From Subtercola lobariae (GTDB lineage Bacteria; Actinomycetota; Actinomycetes; Actinomycetales; Microbacteriaceae), in NCBI RefSeq assembly GCF_014640255.1, contig NZ_BMGP01000005.1:294880-358879 (forward strand): DNA of 64,000 nucleotides, given 5' to 3'. The notes under the pieces were generated by a model, which saw only the letters and a program-made list of their open reading frames with translations, was not told the DNA's origin and did not search any database. Within the stretch, counting starts at the first letter, position 1; each line of letters starts with the position of its first letter. This document shows, in pieces, positions 51,246 through 59,182 of this stretch. A program made the position numbers and the translations under genes.

Positions 51246-51309
51246 CGATAACGCATTGTTGCTATCACTGTGTTATCGCTGTTACGCTGATGATGATTTC
51301 AGAGATAAC
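51246..51309. promoter_or_regulatory. Cluster of GATAAC half-sites
   Basis: CGATAAC (51246-51252) and GTTATCG (51272-51278) are a perfect inverted pair. GCTATC (51261-51266) lies between them and GATAAC recurs at 51304-51309. The cluster covers the intergenic region of the TetR/quinone-reductase pair. Confidence 0.5.
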
Positions 51310-51323
51310 GAAAGGTCGTCAGC

Positions 51324-52202
51324 ATGATCGTCATCACCGGAGCAACCGGAGCCCTCAACGGAGCCACGGTCGATCATCTACTCGATCGCCTCCCCGCGAG
51401 CGAGCTGGTCGTGGTCGCGCGCGACGTCAGCACAGCACAGCGCTTCGCCGACCTCGGCGTAGCCGTGCGGCACGGCGACTTCGCCGACCCGAGCACGCTC
51501 CCAGCAGCCTTCGACGGCGCAGATCAGCTGCTGCTCGTTTCGTCGAGCGATCCCGCCGGCGATGCGACGAGCCTTCACCGGGCCGCTGTCGACGCGGCGA
51601 TCTCTGCGGGGGTCGGGCGCATCCTGTACACCAGTCATCAAGGCACCTCGCCCGACACACCCTTCGGCCCGGGGCGCGACCATGCTGCAACAGAGCGGAT
51701 GCTCGCCGACTCGGGTATCTCGTGGACGTCGCTGCGCAACGGGTTCTACTCCCACAGCCTCGGCTGGATGATCGGCCCGTGGCGCGAGACGGGCACCTTC
51801 GCGATTCCGGCCGATGGGCCCGTGTCGTGGACATCTCGTGCCGACGAGGCCGAGGCGGCGGCGATCATCATCGCAGCGATCAACGCCGACCCCGCGCTCA
51901 GCAGCTACGACGGGCCCGTGACCCTCACGGCGAGCGCGGCCCCGACCTTCGCGGAGGTCGCCGAAATCGCATCGGAAGCGACCGGGCGAACGGTGACCCG
52001 CGTGGTCATGGAGCCTGACGAGTGGGTCGCGGCCCAGATCGCCGCTGGCCGGCCTGAGTTCGTAGCGAGATTTTCGCTCGGCATGTACCAAGCTGCTGAT
52101 CAGGGCTATTTCGAGGGAACCGACCCGCTGCTCGCCACATTGCTCGGTCGCGAGCCGCTGACAGTGCGAGCTGAGCTGAGCGCGCCGCCGATCGCACACT
52201 GA
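51324..52202 (+). CDS. NmrA-like NAD(P)H-binding protein (QOR2/YtfG-like quinone oxidoreductase)
   Basis: 292 residues of the atypical SDR (NmrA/QOR2) group: IVITGATGALNGATVDHLL, ASELVVVARD, LLLVSSSDPAGDATSLHRAAVDAA, ILYTSHQGTSPDTPF and LRNGFYSHSLGWMIGPW. YtfG-type members reduce quinones with NADPH. AAAGG precedes the ATG. It diverges from a TetR regulator, a common arrangement in actinobacteria. A hairpin follows the stop codon. Confidence 0.87.
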   Translation: MIVITGATGALNGATVDHLLDRLPASELVVVARDVSTAQRFADLGVAVRHGDFADPSTLPAAFDGADQLLLVSSSDPAGDATSLHRAAVDAAISAGVGRILYTSHQGTSPDTPFGPGRDHAATERMLADSGISWTSLRNGFYSHSLGWMIGPWRETGTFAIPADGPVSWTSRADEAEAAAIIIAAINADPALSSYDGPVTLTASAAPTFAEVAEIASEATGRTVTRVVMEPDEWVAAQIAAGRPEFVARFSLGMYQAADQGYFEGTDPLLATLLGREPLTVRAELSAPPIAH

Positions 52203-52230
52203 GAAAGCGTCGCACACTGAGAGAGGGCAC

Positions 52231-52257
52231 AAAAAAGGCAGGAAGAACATCCCTGCC
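52231..52257 (-). terminator. Intrinsic terminator, minus strand
   Basis: GGCAGG (52237-52242) and CCTGCC (52252-52257) form a stem. Read on the minus strand it is followed by six U residues (52236-52231), the textbook intrinsic terminator. On the plus strand no U-tract follows. No minus-strand gene ends here, so it may stop an antisense transcript, or serve the plus-strand quinone-reductase gene as a weaker hairpin. Confidence 0.6.
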
Positions 52258-52280
52258 GTAATCAGATTATCTCTCACCCC

Positions 52281-52299
52281 GGGGCTTGCCGCAAGAACC
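52281..52299 (+). promoter_or_regulatory. Rifamycin-associated element (RAE)-like palindrome
   Basis: GGGGCTTGCCGCAAGAACC closely matches the 19-bp RAE palindrome (GGGGCTTGCGGCAAG followed by C-rich bases) found upstream of rifamycin-resistance genes such as rox, arr, rph and helR in actinobacteria. It lies 60 bp before the start of a Rox-like monooxygenase gene. The consensus is from memory. Confidence 0.65.
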
Positions 52300-52358
52300 C
52301 CCCTCTGCCGCAGACTGTCTGTTCGGGCTTGTTCACGCCCGAGAGAAGTGGGGTCGTT

Positions 52359-54008
52359 GTGCAGCAGTATGGGGTCGTTATTGTCGGGGCCGGTTCGGTG
52401 GGCATGATGCTCGCCGCCGAGCTGACTCTCGCCGGGGTGGAGGTGGCGCTGCTCGAGCGCCGGCCGAGCCAAGAACTCGCCGGGTCGCGTGCTGGAGGTT
52501 TGCAGTCGCGAACCATCGAGGTGTTCGACCAGCGCGGCATCGCCGAGCGATTTCTCGAAGCGGGCACGACTGCACAGGTGCAGCGGTTCGGCGAAGTGAC
52601 GCTCGACATCAGCGACTTTCCCACGCGGCACCCCTACGGGCTCGGGCTGTGGCAGAACCGCATCGAGGCGATCCTCGCCGAGTGGCTGAGCGAACTGGGC
52701 GTGACGATTCACTACGGCTGCGAGGTGACTGGAGTCGAGCCCGACGAAGCGGGGGTGACCGTGCGGCTCGGCGACGGGCATCCGGTGCTCGAAGGCGCAG
52801 GCTCGACCGCAACCGACGGTGCCATAGAGTCGACCGCAGGCGACGGGCATCCGGTGCTCGAAGGCGCAGGCTCGACCGCAACCAACGGTGCCATAGAGTC
52901 GACCGCAGGCGACGGCCACCTTGGCGGCGCACACGCTCTGCGCGCGCAGTACGTCGTGGGGTGCGACGGCGGCCGCAGCCTGGTGCGCAAGGCAGCGGGC
53001 ATCGATTTCGCCGGCTGGGATGCCACCGTCAGCAACCTGGTCGCCGAGGTCGAATACGGCGCGCCGCCCGAGTTCGGCATGAAACACGATGCCCTCGGCA
53101 GTCACGGCATCGGGCCCATCTCCCCGGGCTCCGAGACGGTTCGGGTGGTCGTCACCGAGAGCGAGCTACGGCAGGGCGCCGCCGAGCCCACCCTCGACGA
53201 CCTCAGAGCCGCCATGCGCGCGGTGTGGGGCACCGATTTCGGGGTGCACTCCCCCACCTGGATCTCGCGGTTCACCGACGCCGCCCGCCAGGCCACCTCG
53301 TACCGGTCGGGGCGGTTGCTGATCGCCGGCGATGCCGCGCACGTGCATTATCCGGCTGGCGGCCAGGGGCTCAACATCGGCGTGCAAGACGCCGTAAACC
53401 TCGGCTGGAAGCTCGCGCGCGTGGTGACAGGCCGCTCGCCCGAATCGCTGCTCGACACCTACGAGAGCGAGCGGCACCCTGTCGCAGCACGGGTGCTGCG
53501 CGACACGCTGGCGCAAGTGGGGTTGCGCCGGTCAGACGAGCGATCGGTCGCCGTGGCCGAGGCCGTCGTCGAGCTGCTGTCGCTCGATGCGGCACGCAAA
53601 CGGTGGGGTGCCAGGCTCTCGGGCCTCGGGGTGCGGTATGACGTCGCGAACGGTGCAGCCGGGCATCCACTTCTCGGGCGACGGATGCCCGACCTGCCGC
53701 TACTCGTCGACGAACGCCCTCTGCAGATGTACACGCTCTTGCACGCGGCACAGCCCCTGCTGATCACCTTCGGGCAGCCGCTCTCAGGCGAACTGCTGCG
53801 CCCGTGGAGGCAGTACATTCGTGCCGTTGTCGCGACGTACGACGGCGCGTGGGAGCTGCCCGAACTGGGCGAAGTCGCGGCGCCGGCCGCCGTGCTCGTG
53901 CGCCCGGATGGCTACGTGGCCTGGGTGGGTGACGGCACGGAGGCCGGGCTGGTAGAGGCGCTGACGACGTGGTTCGGCACTGACGAAAAAGAGACGCACA
54001 AGTTTTAG
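52359..54008 (+). CDS. FAD-dependent aromatic monooxygenase, Rox-like (putative rifampicin monooxygenase)
   Basis: 549 residues of the group A FAD monooxygenases: VIVGAGSVGMMLAAELTLAGVEVALLERR (ADP-binding loop), YVVGCDGGRSLVRKAAGI (DG motif) and LIAGDAAHVHYPAGGQGLNIGVQDAVNLGWKL (GD motif). A thioredoxin-like C-terminal region carries PAAVLVRPDGYVAWVG. The TDFGVHSPTWISRF and LLDTYESERHPVAARVL segments resemble Streptomyces Rox as I remember it. An RAE-like palindrome upstream supports a rifamycin link. Residues about 139-184 are two near-identical 23-residue repeats absent from relatives. Start: GTG 52359. It may instead hydroxylate another phenolic substrate. Confidence 0.72.
   Translation: MQQYGVVIVGAGSVGMMLAAELTLAGVEVALLERRPSQELAGSRAGGLQSRTIEVFDQRGIAERFLEAGTTAQVQRFGEVTLDISDFPTRHPYGLGLWQNRIEAILAEWLSELGVTIHYGCEVTGVEPDEAGVTVRLGDGHPVLEGAGSTATDGAIESTAGDGHPVLEGAGSTATNGAIESTAGDGHLGGAHALRAQYVVGCDGGRSLVRKAAGIDFAGWDATVSNLVAEVEYGAPPEFGMKHDALGSHGIGPISPGSETVRVVVTESELRQGAAEPTLDDLRAAMRAVWGTDFGVHSPTWISRFTDAARQATSYRSGRLLIAGDAAHVHYPAGGQGLNIGVQDAVNLGWKLARVVTGRSPESLLDTYESERHPVAARVLRDTLAQVGLRRSDERSVAVAEAVVELLSLDAARKRWGARLSGLGVRYDVANGAAGHPLLGRRMPDLPLLVDERPLQMYTLLHAAQPLLITFGQPLSGELLRPWRQYIRAVVATYDGAWELPELGEVAAPAAVLVRPDGYVAWVGDGTEAGLVEALTTWFGTDEKETHKF
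52773..52910 (+). repeat. 69-bp in-frame tandem duplication inside the monooxygenase gene
   Basis: A 69-bp unit starting GACGGGCATCCGGTGCTCG is present at 52773-52841 and 52842-52910. The only amino-acid change is Asp to Asn. A third truncated start follows at 52911. It inserts two 23-residue copies after the strand GVTVRLG, in a loop of the substrate/FAD domain. Confidence 0.9.
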
Positions 54009-54016
54009 TTTGAGAC

Positions 54017-54045
54017 TTGACAGTTAGATCTCTAACCTTTAGAGT
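54017..54045 (+). promoter_or_regulatory. Consensus promoter with MarR-type operator
   Basis: TTGACA (54017-54022) and TAGAGT (54040-54045) are separated by 17 bp and lie 7 bp before the MarR ATG, giving an essentially leaderless message. GTTAGA-TC-TCTAAC (54023-54036) fills the spacer and a GTTCTAAC half-site follows, implying autorepression. Confidence 0.7.
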
Positions 54046-54052
54046 TCTAACT

Positions 54053-54496
54053 ATGGACGAACCGGAGATGAGATTCAGCAGCAGCCTCGAGCTGGTGCGC
54101 TGGATCGGCTGGGCCCAGCGAAAGGTGGGCGAAGACTGGATCAAGACGCGCGAACTCAGCCACGAGCAAGCGTTCGCGTTGGGCTTTCTGGTGCAGAACC
54201 CTGGTTCTATTCAGCGCGATATTGCCCAACTGACCCGCACGAGTGCGGCGAGCGTGTCGAGCCTGCTCCACGGGCTCGAACGCCGCGGCCTCATTGAGCG
54301 CCGCACCGAGGGCGGCAACGAACGCAGCAAACGCGTTTACGCAACACCCGAAGGCGCCGAACTGATCGCCGGCTTCGGTGATGCGATAGCCGCTGCCGAT
54401 GACACCATTCTCGCCCCGCTCGATGAAACCGAGCGGGCCACCCTGCACGAATTACTGACGAAGATCACGGCTCACCTGCCGCAACCCACCCGGTAA
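54053..54496 (+). CDS. MarR-family transcriptional regulator
   Basis: 147 residues: FALGFLVQNPGSIQRDIAQLTRTSAASVSSLLHGLERRGLIERRTEGGNERSKRVYATPEG is a typical MarR winged helix with its wing. The promoter and operator are directly upstream. The gene precedes a MATE exporter by 150 bp on the same strand, so it probably represses itself and the exporter. It contains no cysteine. The ATG at 54053 fits the leaderless promoter; an in-frame ATG at 54017 overlaps the -35 element. Confidence 0.88.
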   Translation: MDEPEMRFSSSLELVRWIGWAQRKVGEDWIKTRELSHEQAFALGFLVQNPGSIQRDIAQLTRTSAASVSSLLHGLERRGLIERRTEGGNERSKRVYATPEGAELIAGFGDAIAAADDTILAPLDETERATLHELLTKITAHLPQPTR

Positions 54497-54646
54497 TACA
54501 ACCCGCCCGGTAAAGCGGCGGGCAGCAGCACCACCCTTCGCGCCTGTTTCGGCGCGGCGGGGGCCGTGCATCCAGTTCTTCCCACATTCTCTCGCCGCGC
54601 CGGCGTTCGCTGGCGCGCGCTCGAACCTGCCCGTAAAGGAGCAATC

Positions 54647-56098
54647 ATGAGCACCTCGAACCCTGAACTTCAGAAAGCGGGGGCTGCCGACGCTGTTGGC
54701 ACCAACCGCTGGTACCTCTCTGCCGCACCGATTGTGCGCGCGCTCGTGCACCTGTGTGTGCCGATGGCCGCCGCCATGATCGTCGGCGCCGTTTACAACG
54801 TCATCAACGCGGGCTTCATCGGCTCGCAGAACGACCCCACGCTTCTCGCCGCCATCACGTTCGGCACACCGCTGCTCGGCCTGGTCATGGCCATCGGCGG
54901 GGTGTTCGGCGTGGGTGGTGGCGCCCTTATCTCGCGTCTACTCGGAGCTGCCGAGCATGAACCCGAGAAGGCCGGCGAGATCAAGCACGTTTCGTCGTTC
55001 GCCCTCTGGGGCGCGGTGATCTCCGGCGCCGTGTTCGGCATCGCAGGCCTGCTGCTGCTGAACCCGCTCGTGTCATTGCTGGGGGCAGACTCGTCTGCCG
55101 TGGCGGCCACGAGCTCGTATGTGGGCGTCATGCTCGCCTTCGTGCCGGTGTTGGCCGCTGCATTCTGCCTCGAGCAGATCGTGCGTGCCGAGGGCGCCGC
55201 CCGCCAGGTGATGATCGGCCTCATCGCTTCGACCGTGGCCAATGTCGTCTTCGACGTGCTGTTCATTCTCGTTCTGCACTGGGGCGTGGCTGGCGCCGCG
55301 CTCGCCATGGGACTCTCGAACCTCGGAGTCGCGGCCTATTTCATCATCTGGTTACAGCGCAACAGCGCGAACGTGAGCCTCTCCCCGCGCTGGTTCACGC
55401 TCTCTCCCGCCGTACTGAAGCCTGTCTTCGGGGTTGGCGTCGGCGAACTGTTGCAGGCGTCGTTTCTGATCGTGACGTCGCTCGTGCTGAACAACCTCGC
55501 TGCCGCCTATGGCGACAGTGCGCTGGCAGCCATGGGTGTTGCGGTTCGAATCGCACAGGTGCCCGAGTTCTTGGTCATGGGCGTCACCCTCGGTGTGCTG
55601 CCGCTGCTCGCGTACTCGTTCGGCAAGGGCGACAAAGCACGGCTCAACTCGGCTGTGCGGGTTTCTGCGCTCACGGTCGGCGGCATCGTGCTGATCTCGG
55701 CCGGCGTCGTGTTCGCCTTTCGCGACCAGGTGTTCTCGACCTTCGTCTCCGACCCGTCAGTGCTCACCATCGGCGTCACTATTCTGACGGCGCAACTCGT
55801 CGCCATGATCGTGAACGGATTCACAGGCCTCATCACTTCGCTTTTCCAAGCCACCGGGCGAGCGACAGCCGCCATCGTGATGTCGATGGCTCAAGGTGTG
55901 GTGTTCATTCCGATCGTGATTCTGGGCAACCTGTGGTTCGGGCTGCCCGGCATCATCTGGTCGCTGACCGTCTCCGAAGGCATCGTGTTCGTCGTCGGCG
56001 TGACCATGTGGCTCGCTTCGCGCAAGGCCATCGATCGCGGCCTCGCCGAAGGGAACGCGGATCGTGCCGAGGCGGTGCTGGAGCAGGCCGCAGCCTGA
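54647..56098 (+). CDS. MATE-family multidrug/Na+ efflux transporter
   Basis: 483 residues with about 12 transmembrane helices in two similar halves. The N-lobe begins PIVRALVHLCVPMAAAMIVGAVYNVINAGFIGS and includes GVFGVGGGALISRLLGA; the C-lobe has GVGVGELLQASFLIVTSLVLNN and GFTGLITSLFQATGRA. The family exports cationic drugs in exchange for H+ or Na+. AAAGGAG lies 6 bp before the ATG at 54647. It is probably regulated by the MarR protein encoded just upstream. The substrate could be related to the Rox-like enzyme's substrate, but nothing shows this. Confidence 0.9.
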   Translation: MSTSNPELQKAGAADAVGTNRWYLSAAPIVRALVHLCVPMAAAMIVGAVYNVINAGFIGSQNDPTLLAAITFGTPLLGLVMAIGGVFGVGGGALISRLLGAAEHEPEKAGEIKHVSSFALWGAVISGAVFGIAGLLLLNPLVSLLGADSSAVAATSSYVGVMLAFVPVLAAAFCLEQIVRAEGAARQVMIGLIASTVANVVFDVLFILVLHWGVAGAALAMGLSNLGVAAYFIIWLQRNSANVSLSPRWFTLSPAVLKPVFGVGVGELLQASFLIVTSLVLNNLAAAYGDSALAAMGVAVRIAQVPEFLVMGVTLGVLPLLAYSFGKGDKARLNSAVRVSALTVGGIVLISAGVVFAFRDQVFSTFVSDPSVLTIGVTILTAQLVAMIVNGFTGLITSLFQATGRATAAIVMSMAQGVVFIPIVILGNLWFGLPGIIWSLTVSEGIVFVVGVTMWLASRKAIDRGLAEGNADRAEAVLEQAAA

Positions 56099-56131
56099 TC
56101 GAGCCCTCCCCCGAAGCGCCGCCAGGTTCAG

Positions 56132-57112
56132 TTACCGGGCGGCGTTTTCGACGTGCTCGCGCGAAACTTCCCAGAGGCGCTCGGCGTCGGCCGGGTCGAG
56201 TGCCCACTCTTTGACGCCGTGCGGATGCTCGGCAAGCGACGCGTCATTGGGCACGGTGTACGCCTCGCGGCCGTCGTCGAGGTAGTGGCCGCCGGTCTGT
56301 GCGAACTCAGCAGCGACTGCCGCCACGACGGTGGTGGCCGCCCCCTGCTCGACCGACTTGTACGTGAAAACCCCCGCCGCCTCTGCGGCATCGAGCGATT
56401 CCTTCTGCTTCGCGGTGAAGTTTCTCTGCAGCCCCGTTGCCACGCCTCCAGGATTCACCGCGTTCGCGAAAATGCCATCCGAAGCCCAACGCCTGGTCGC
56501 CTCAACCGCGAACAGCGAATTGGCCGTCTTCGATTGCGCATACGCGATCTGAGGATCGTAGCCCCGCCGCTCGAAGTGCAGGTCATCGAAATCGACGCGG
56601 GAGCGCATATGCGCCGTCGAGCTGAGCGACACGATACGAGCCTCGCCACGGTCATCCGCTGCCCGAGAAAGCGCGTCATGCAAGCCGCGTGCGAGGGCGA
56701 AATGGCCGAGGTGGTTGGTGGCGAACTGCAGCTCCCACCCCTCTGGCGTGCGCTCGAAACCGCCGGTGACGAGACCCGCGTTGTTGACGAGAAGGTGCAG
56801 TGCGCCCTGCCAGTTCTCCACGAAACGACTCACGCTGGCCAGGTCGGCGAGGTCGAGCGGCGAGACGTGAAGCTGCGCACCGTGTGTTGAATCGGCGATG
56901 CGCCGCGCCACCTCATCGCCCGCCGCCTTGTTGCGAACGGCGAGCGTGACCTCGGCGCCGGCGGAGGCCAGGGCTCTGGCGGTTTCGACTCCGAGCCCCG
57001 AGGTGGCGCCGGTCACGATAGCGCGAAGCCCGGTGAGATCGACGCCGTCGAGCACCTCGTCGGTTGTACTCGAGGCGGTGAATCGGGTCGTAATGGGGTG
57101 CGTTTGGGTCAT
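56132..57112 (-). CDS. SDR-family oxidoreductase (retinol-dehydrogenase-like)
   Basis: 326 residues: LRAIVTGATSGLGVETARALASAGAEVTLAVRN (TGxxxGxG), HLLVNNAGLVTGG (NNAG), VSLSSTAHMRS and YAQSKTANSLFAVEA (YxxxK), then NAVNPGGVATGLQRN. This is the C-type SDR group similar to protochlorophyllide/retinol dehydrogenases. The ATG at 57112 faces a divergent TetR gene, with ACTATACA/TGTATAGT between them as likely operator. Substrate unknown. The open frame upstream of 57112 is a shadow of the TetR gene. Confidence 0.9.
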   Translation of the reverse strand: MTQTHPITTRFTASSTTDEVLDGVDLTGLRAIVTGATSGLGVETARALASAGAEVTLAVRNKAAGDEVARRIADSTHGAQLHVSPLDLADLASVSRFVENWQGALHLLVNNAGLVTGGFERTPEGWELQFATNHLGHFALARGLHDALSRAADDRGEARIVSLSSTAHMRSRVDFDDLHFERRGYDPQIAYAQSKTANSLFAVEATRRWASDGIFANAVNPGGVATGLQRNFTAKQKESLDAAEAAGVFTYKSVEQGAATTVVAAVAAEFAQTGGHYLDDGREAYTVPNDASLAEHPHGVKEWALDPADAERLWEVSREHVENAAR

Positions 57113-57118
57113 AACGTC

Positions 57119-57148
57119 ACTATACACATTAGACAAGATTTGTATAGT
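57119..57148. promoter_or_regulatory. Palindromic TetR operator
   Basis: ACTATACA (57119-57126) and TGTATAGT (57141-57148) form a perfect 8-bp inverted repeat with a 14-bp spacer between the divergent SDR and TetR genes. It begins 7 bp from the SDR start codon and probably represses both directions. Confidence 0.6.
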
Positions 57149-57175
57149 AGATACTCTAGGCTTTATGCTGGCGGC

Positions 57176-57802
57176 ATGAGTGTTTCTGATCCGAGCGCGG
57201 CGGTGCATGCCGCCGGCTCGGCCGTAGAGTCGGCCGTCGGCGCGGCGGCAGACGCGGCCGCCGACACCGGCCGTCGCGCGGCCGTGCTCGAGTCTGCCAT
57301 CGTCACCTTCGCCCGGTTCGGCTACCGCAAGACCGCCATGGAGGAGGTCGCCCGCTCGGCGCACATCTCGCGCCCGGGCCTGTACTTTCTCTTCGACTCG
57401 AAAGAAGCCCTCTTCCGCGCCGCGGTGACCCAAACCCTCGAACGCGACCTCGAGGCCGTCGAGCACACACTCGCCGAACGCGAAAGGCCTCTTCGAGAGC
57501 GGATGCTCGAGGCCTTCGACCTCTGGGCAGGCCGCTACATCGGGCCTCTGACCGGCGACATCACGGTGGTCATCGACGAGAACCCCGCCCTGCTGGGCGA
57601 GATCGTCGAAACTACCCCGCGGCGTTTCGAAGCACTCATCACGGCGGAACTTGCGGCGCATCTCGACGGCGAGCACTCGACTCGCGTCACCCACATCGCG
57701 CAAACCCTGATCAGCGCCTCAATCGGCATCAAACACCAAGTCACCCTACGTGAGCACTACCGCGAACGCATGGCCACCGCCATCGGCTTACTTCTCGGCT
57801 GA
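57176..57802 (+). CDS. TetR-family transcriptional regulator
   Basis: 208 residues: the HTH at about 35-80 (RRAAVLESAIVTFARFGYRKTAMEEVARSAHISRPGLYFLFDSKEAL) after an Ala-rich N-terminus, then a helical effector domain. It diverges from the SDR gene and very likely controls it through the palindrome at 57119-57148. ATG 57176 is used; the longer open frame starts inside the SDR gene region. Confidence 0.88.
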   Translation: MSVSDPSAAVHAAGSAVESAVGAAADAAADTGRRAAVLESAIVTFARFGYRKTAMEEVARSAHISRPGLYFLFDSKEALFRAAVTQTLERDLEAVEHTLAERERPLRERMLEAFDLWAGRYIGPLTGDITVVIDENPALLGEIVETTPRRFEALITAELAAHLDGEHSTRVTHIAQTLISASIGIKHQVTLREHYRERMATAIGLLLG

Positions 57803-57846
57803 AGCCGCACGACGACGAGCGAGCCGCCCACGACGACGGCGCGCTC

Positions 57847-58161
57847 TCAGGCAAGGGGCGCGTGGTTGATCCACACAACTCCGTACGGCTTGCGGTCTTG
57901 TTCACGGTGCTGAAAACCGAGCAACGGCGCTGAGACGGCGAGCTGCTCGAGGGTTTTAAGGCTTTCGCAGGTCATCCGCACCATCGCCGACGATACGAAT
58001 ACGCGAGCATATTCATCGGTGGGGGCGGCGATGTGGCGGGTGGAGACGAAGTCGGTTGCGAGTCCGGAGTCGAGGCAGATGCTGCGAATCTCGGCGATGA
58101 ATGCGTCTTGCTCTTCGGCCTGGCGATCGGTGAACGAGAACACAATGGTGTGCTGAATCAT
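57847..58161 (-). CDS. Dabb-type (stress-responsive A/B barrel) protein
   Basis: 104 residues resembling the Dabb dimeric alpha/beta-barrel family: MIQHTIVFSFTDRQAEEQDAFIAEIRSI, then YARVFVSSAMVRMTCESLKTLEQLA and PYGVVWINHAPLA. Small barrels of this type include stress proteins and polyketide cyclases. AAAGG precedes the ATG at 58161. It diverges from a LysR regulator and may be its target. Confidence 0.75.
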   Translation of the reverse strand: MIQHTIVFSFTDRQAEEQDAFIAEIRSICLDSGLATDFVSTRHIAAPTDEYARVFVSSAMVRMTCESLKTLEQLAVSAPLLGFQHREQDRKPYGVVWINHAPLA

Positions 58162-58286
58162 GGTGGTGCCTTTCGTTGGGAACAGCATCAAGCCTGCGTC
58201 CACTGCTACCCGCGCGTCCAATACCCTTTGCTGAGAATTGATGCCCATCAGACATCAATGAGGATTACGAGTGATACCCTCGAGGT

Positions 58287-59093
58287 ATGGATCTTGATCT
58301 GCGTAAGCTGCGCTACTTCGTGCGCGTGGCCGAAGAGGGCCACTTCGGCCGCGCCGCCGAGCGCCTGCACATCGCCCAGCCCGTGCTCAGTCGCCAGATT
58401 CGCGCACTCGAGGTCGAGCTCGGCTGCGACCTCTTCGAACGCACCACTCGTTCGGTGAGCCTCACGCCGTCTGGCCTGCACCTGCAGCGAACGGCACCTT
58501 CGCTGTTGGCCGCCTCGAATTCGACGGTTCGCGGGGTGCACGAAGCCGCCCGCGGCGCGAAACACCTTGCGGTGGGCTTTGCGCCGGGGCTGAGCGTGGC
58601 GCCCGTTGTGCACGCATTCGAATCCGAGCATCCCGACTGCGCCATCGAATTGGTTCGACTGAACTGGTTCGAGCAAGGCGAAGCGTTGCTCGACGGCACG
58701 GTCGACGTGGGATTTCTGCGACGTCCGTTCGAAGATCGCGGCCTGCGCACCATAGCCGTGGGAGCCGAGACCTCGGTCGTCTTTCTGCCCGCTACCCACC
58801 GATTGGCGAGCCAGAAGACAGTACTGCAGGCTGAACTCGACGGCGAGAAGATTCTCGACGGCGAGCGCCGCCACACCAGCTCCATCGAAGAGAAACTCGA
58901 GCTCGTTGCGGCCGGCCACGGCCTCGCCGTGCTGCCCGAGAGCGTGGGCGCGTACTACCATTCAGACGCGCTCGCCCGTGTTCCGCTCGCCGACGCTCCC
59001 CCTCACGAGCTCTGCCTCGCGGTGCTCAGCAGCCGCCGTCAACCGCACCTGCGTGCGTTTCTCCATACCGCTGCCGAGCTCCTCGCCACCTGA
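58287..59093 (+). CDS. LysR-family transcriptional regulator
   Basis: 268 residues: the HTH LRKLRYFVRVAEEGHFGRAAERLHIAQPVLSRQIRALEVELGCDLFERTTRSVSLTPSG, followed by a shortened periplasmic-binding-like effector domain (HLAVGFAPGLSVAPVV; GHGLAVLPESVGAYY). It is about 30 residues shorter than a usual LysR protein, with the loss in the effector domain. ATACC-CTCGA-GGTAT (58274-58288) overlaps its start codon and may be part of its own operator. It diverges from the Dabb protein gene. Confidence 0.88.
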   Translation: MDLDLRKLRYFVRVAEEGHFGRAAERLHIAQPVLSRQIRALEVELGCDLFERTTRSVSLTPSGLHLQRTAPSLLAASNSTVRGVHEAARGAKHLAVGFAPGLSVAPVVHAFESEHPDCAIELVRLNWFEQGEALLDGTVDVGFLRRPFEDRGLRTIAVGAETSVVFLPATHRLASQKTVLQAELDGEKILDGERRHTSSIEEKLELVAAGHGLAVLPESVGAYYHSDALARVPLADAPPHELCLAVLSSRRQPHLRAFLHTAAELLAT

Positions 59094-59111
59094 CGCCCAG
59101 CAGAATGGTGC

Positions 59112-59167
59112 CGATTTGACGCAAAGGCACCTCAAAAATCTCCAGAGAGGGCCTTTGCGTCAAATCG
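59112..59167. terminator. Long bidirectional hairpin between convergent genes
   Basis: CGATTTGACGCAAAGGC (59112-59128) pairs perfectly with 59151-59167. Inner CCTC/GAGG arms extend the stem to 21 bp with a one-base bulge and a 13-nt loop. It lies between the convergent LysR and SDR genes and probably terminates both, although neither side has a clear U-tract. Confidence 0.65.
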
Positions 59168-59182
59168 ATACGCGACCAGGGG

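Noticed and set aside
52298-52303. C6 run suggesting an actinobacterial 6C small RNA
   Set aside because: Only one C-rich loop is present; the run is better explained as the right arm of the RAE-like palindrome.
51378-53105. Long minus-strand open frame of 575 codons
   Set aside because: It is antisense to the NmrA-like and monooxygenase genes, crosses the RAE and terminator, and has no recognisable domain. GC-rich third positions create such shadows, as also at 5232-6497, 16964-18664 and 11472-12524.
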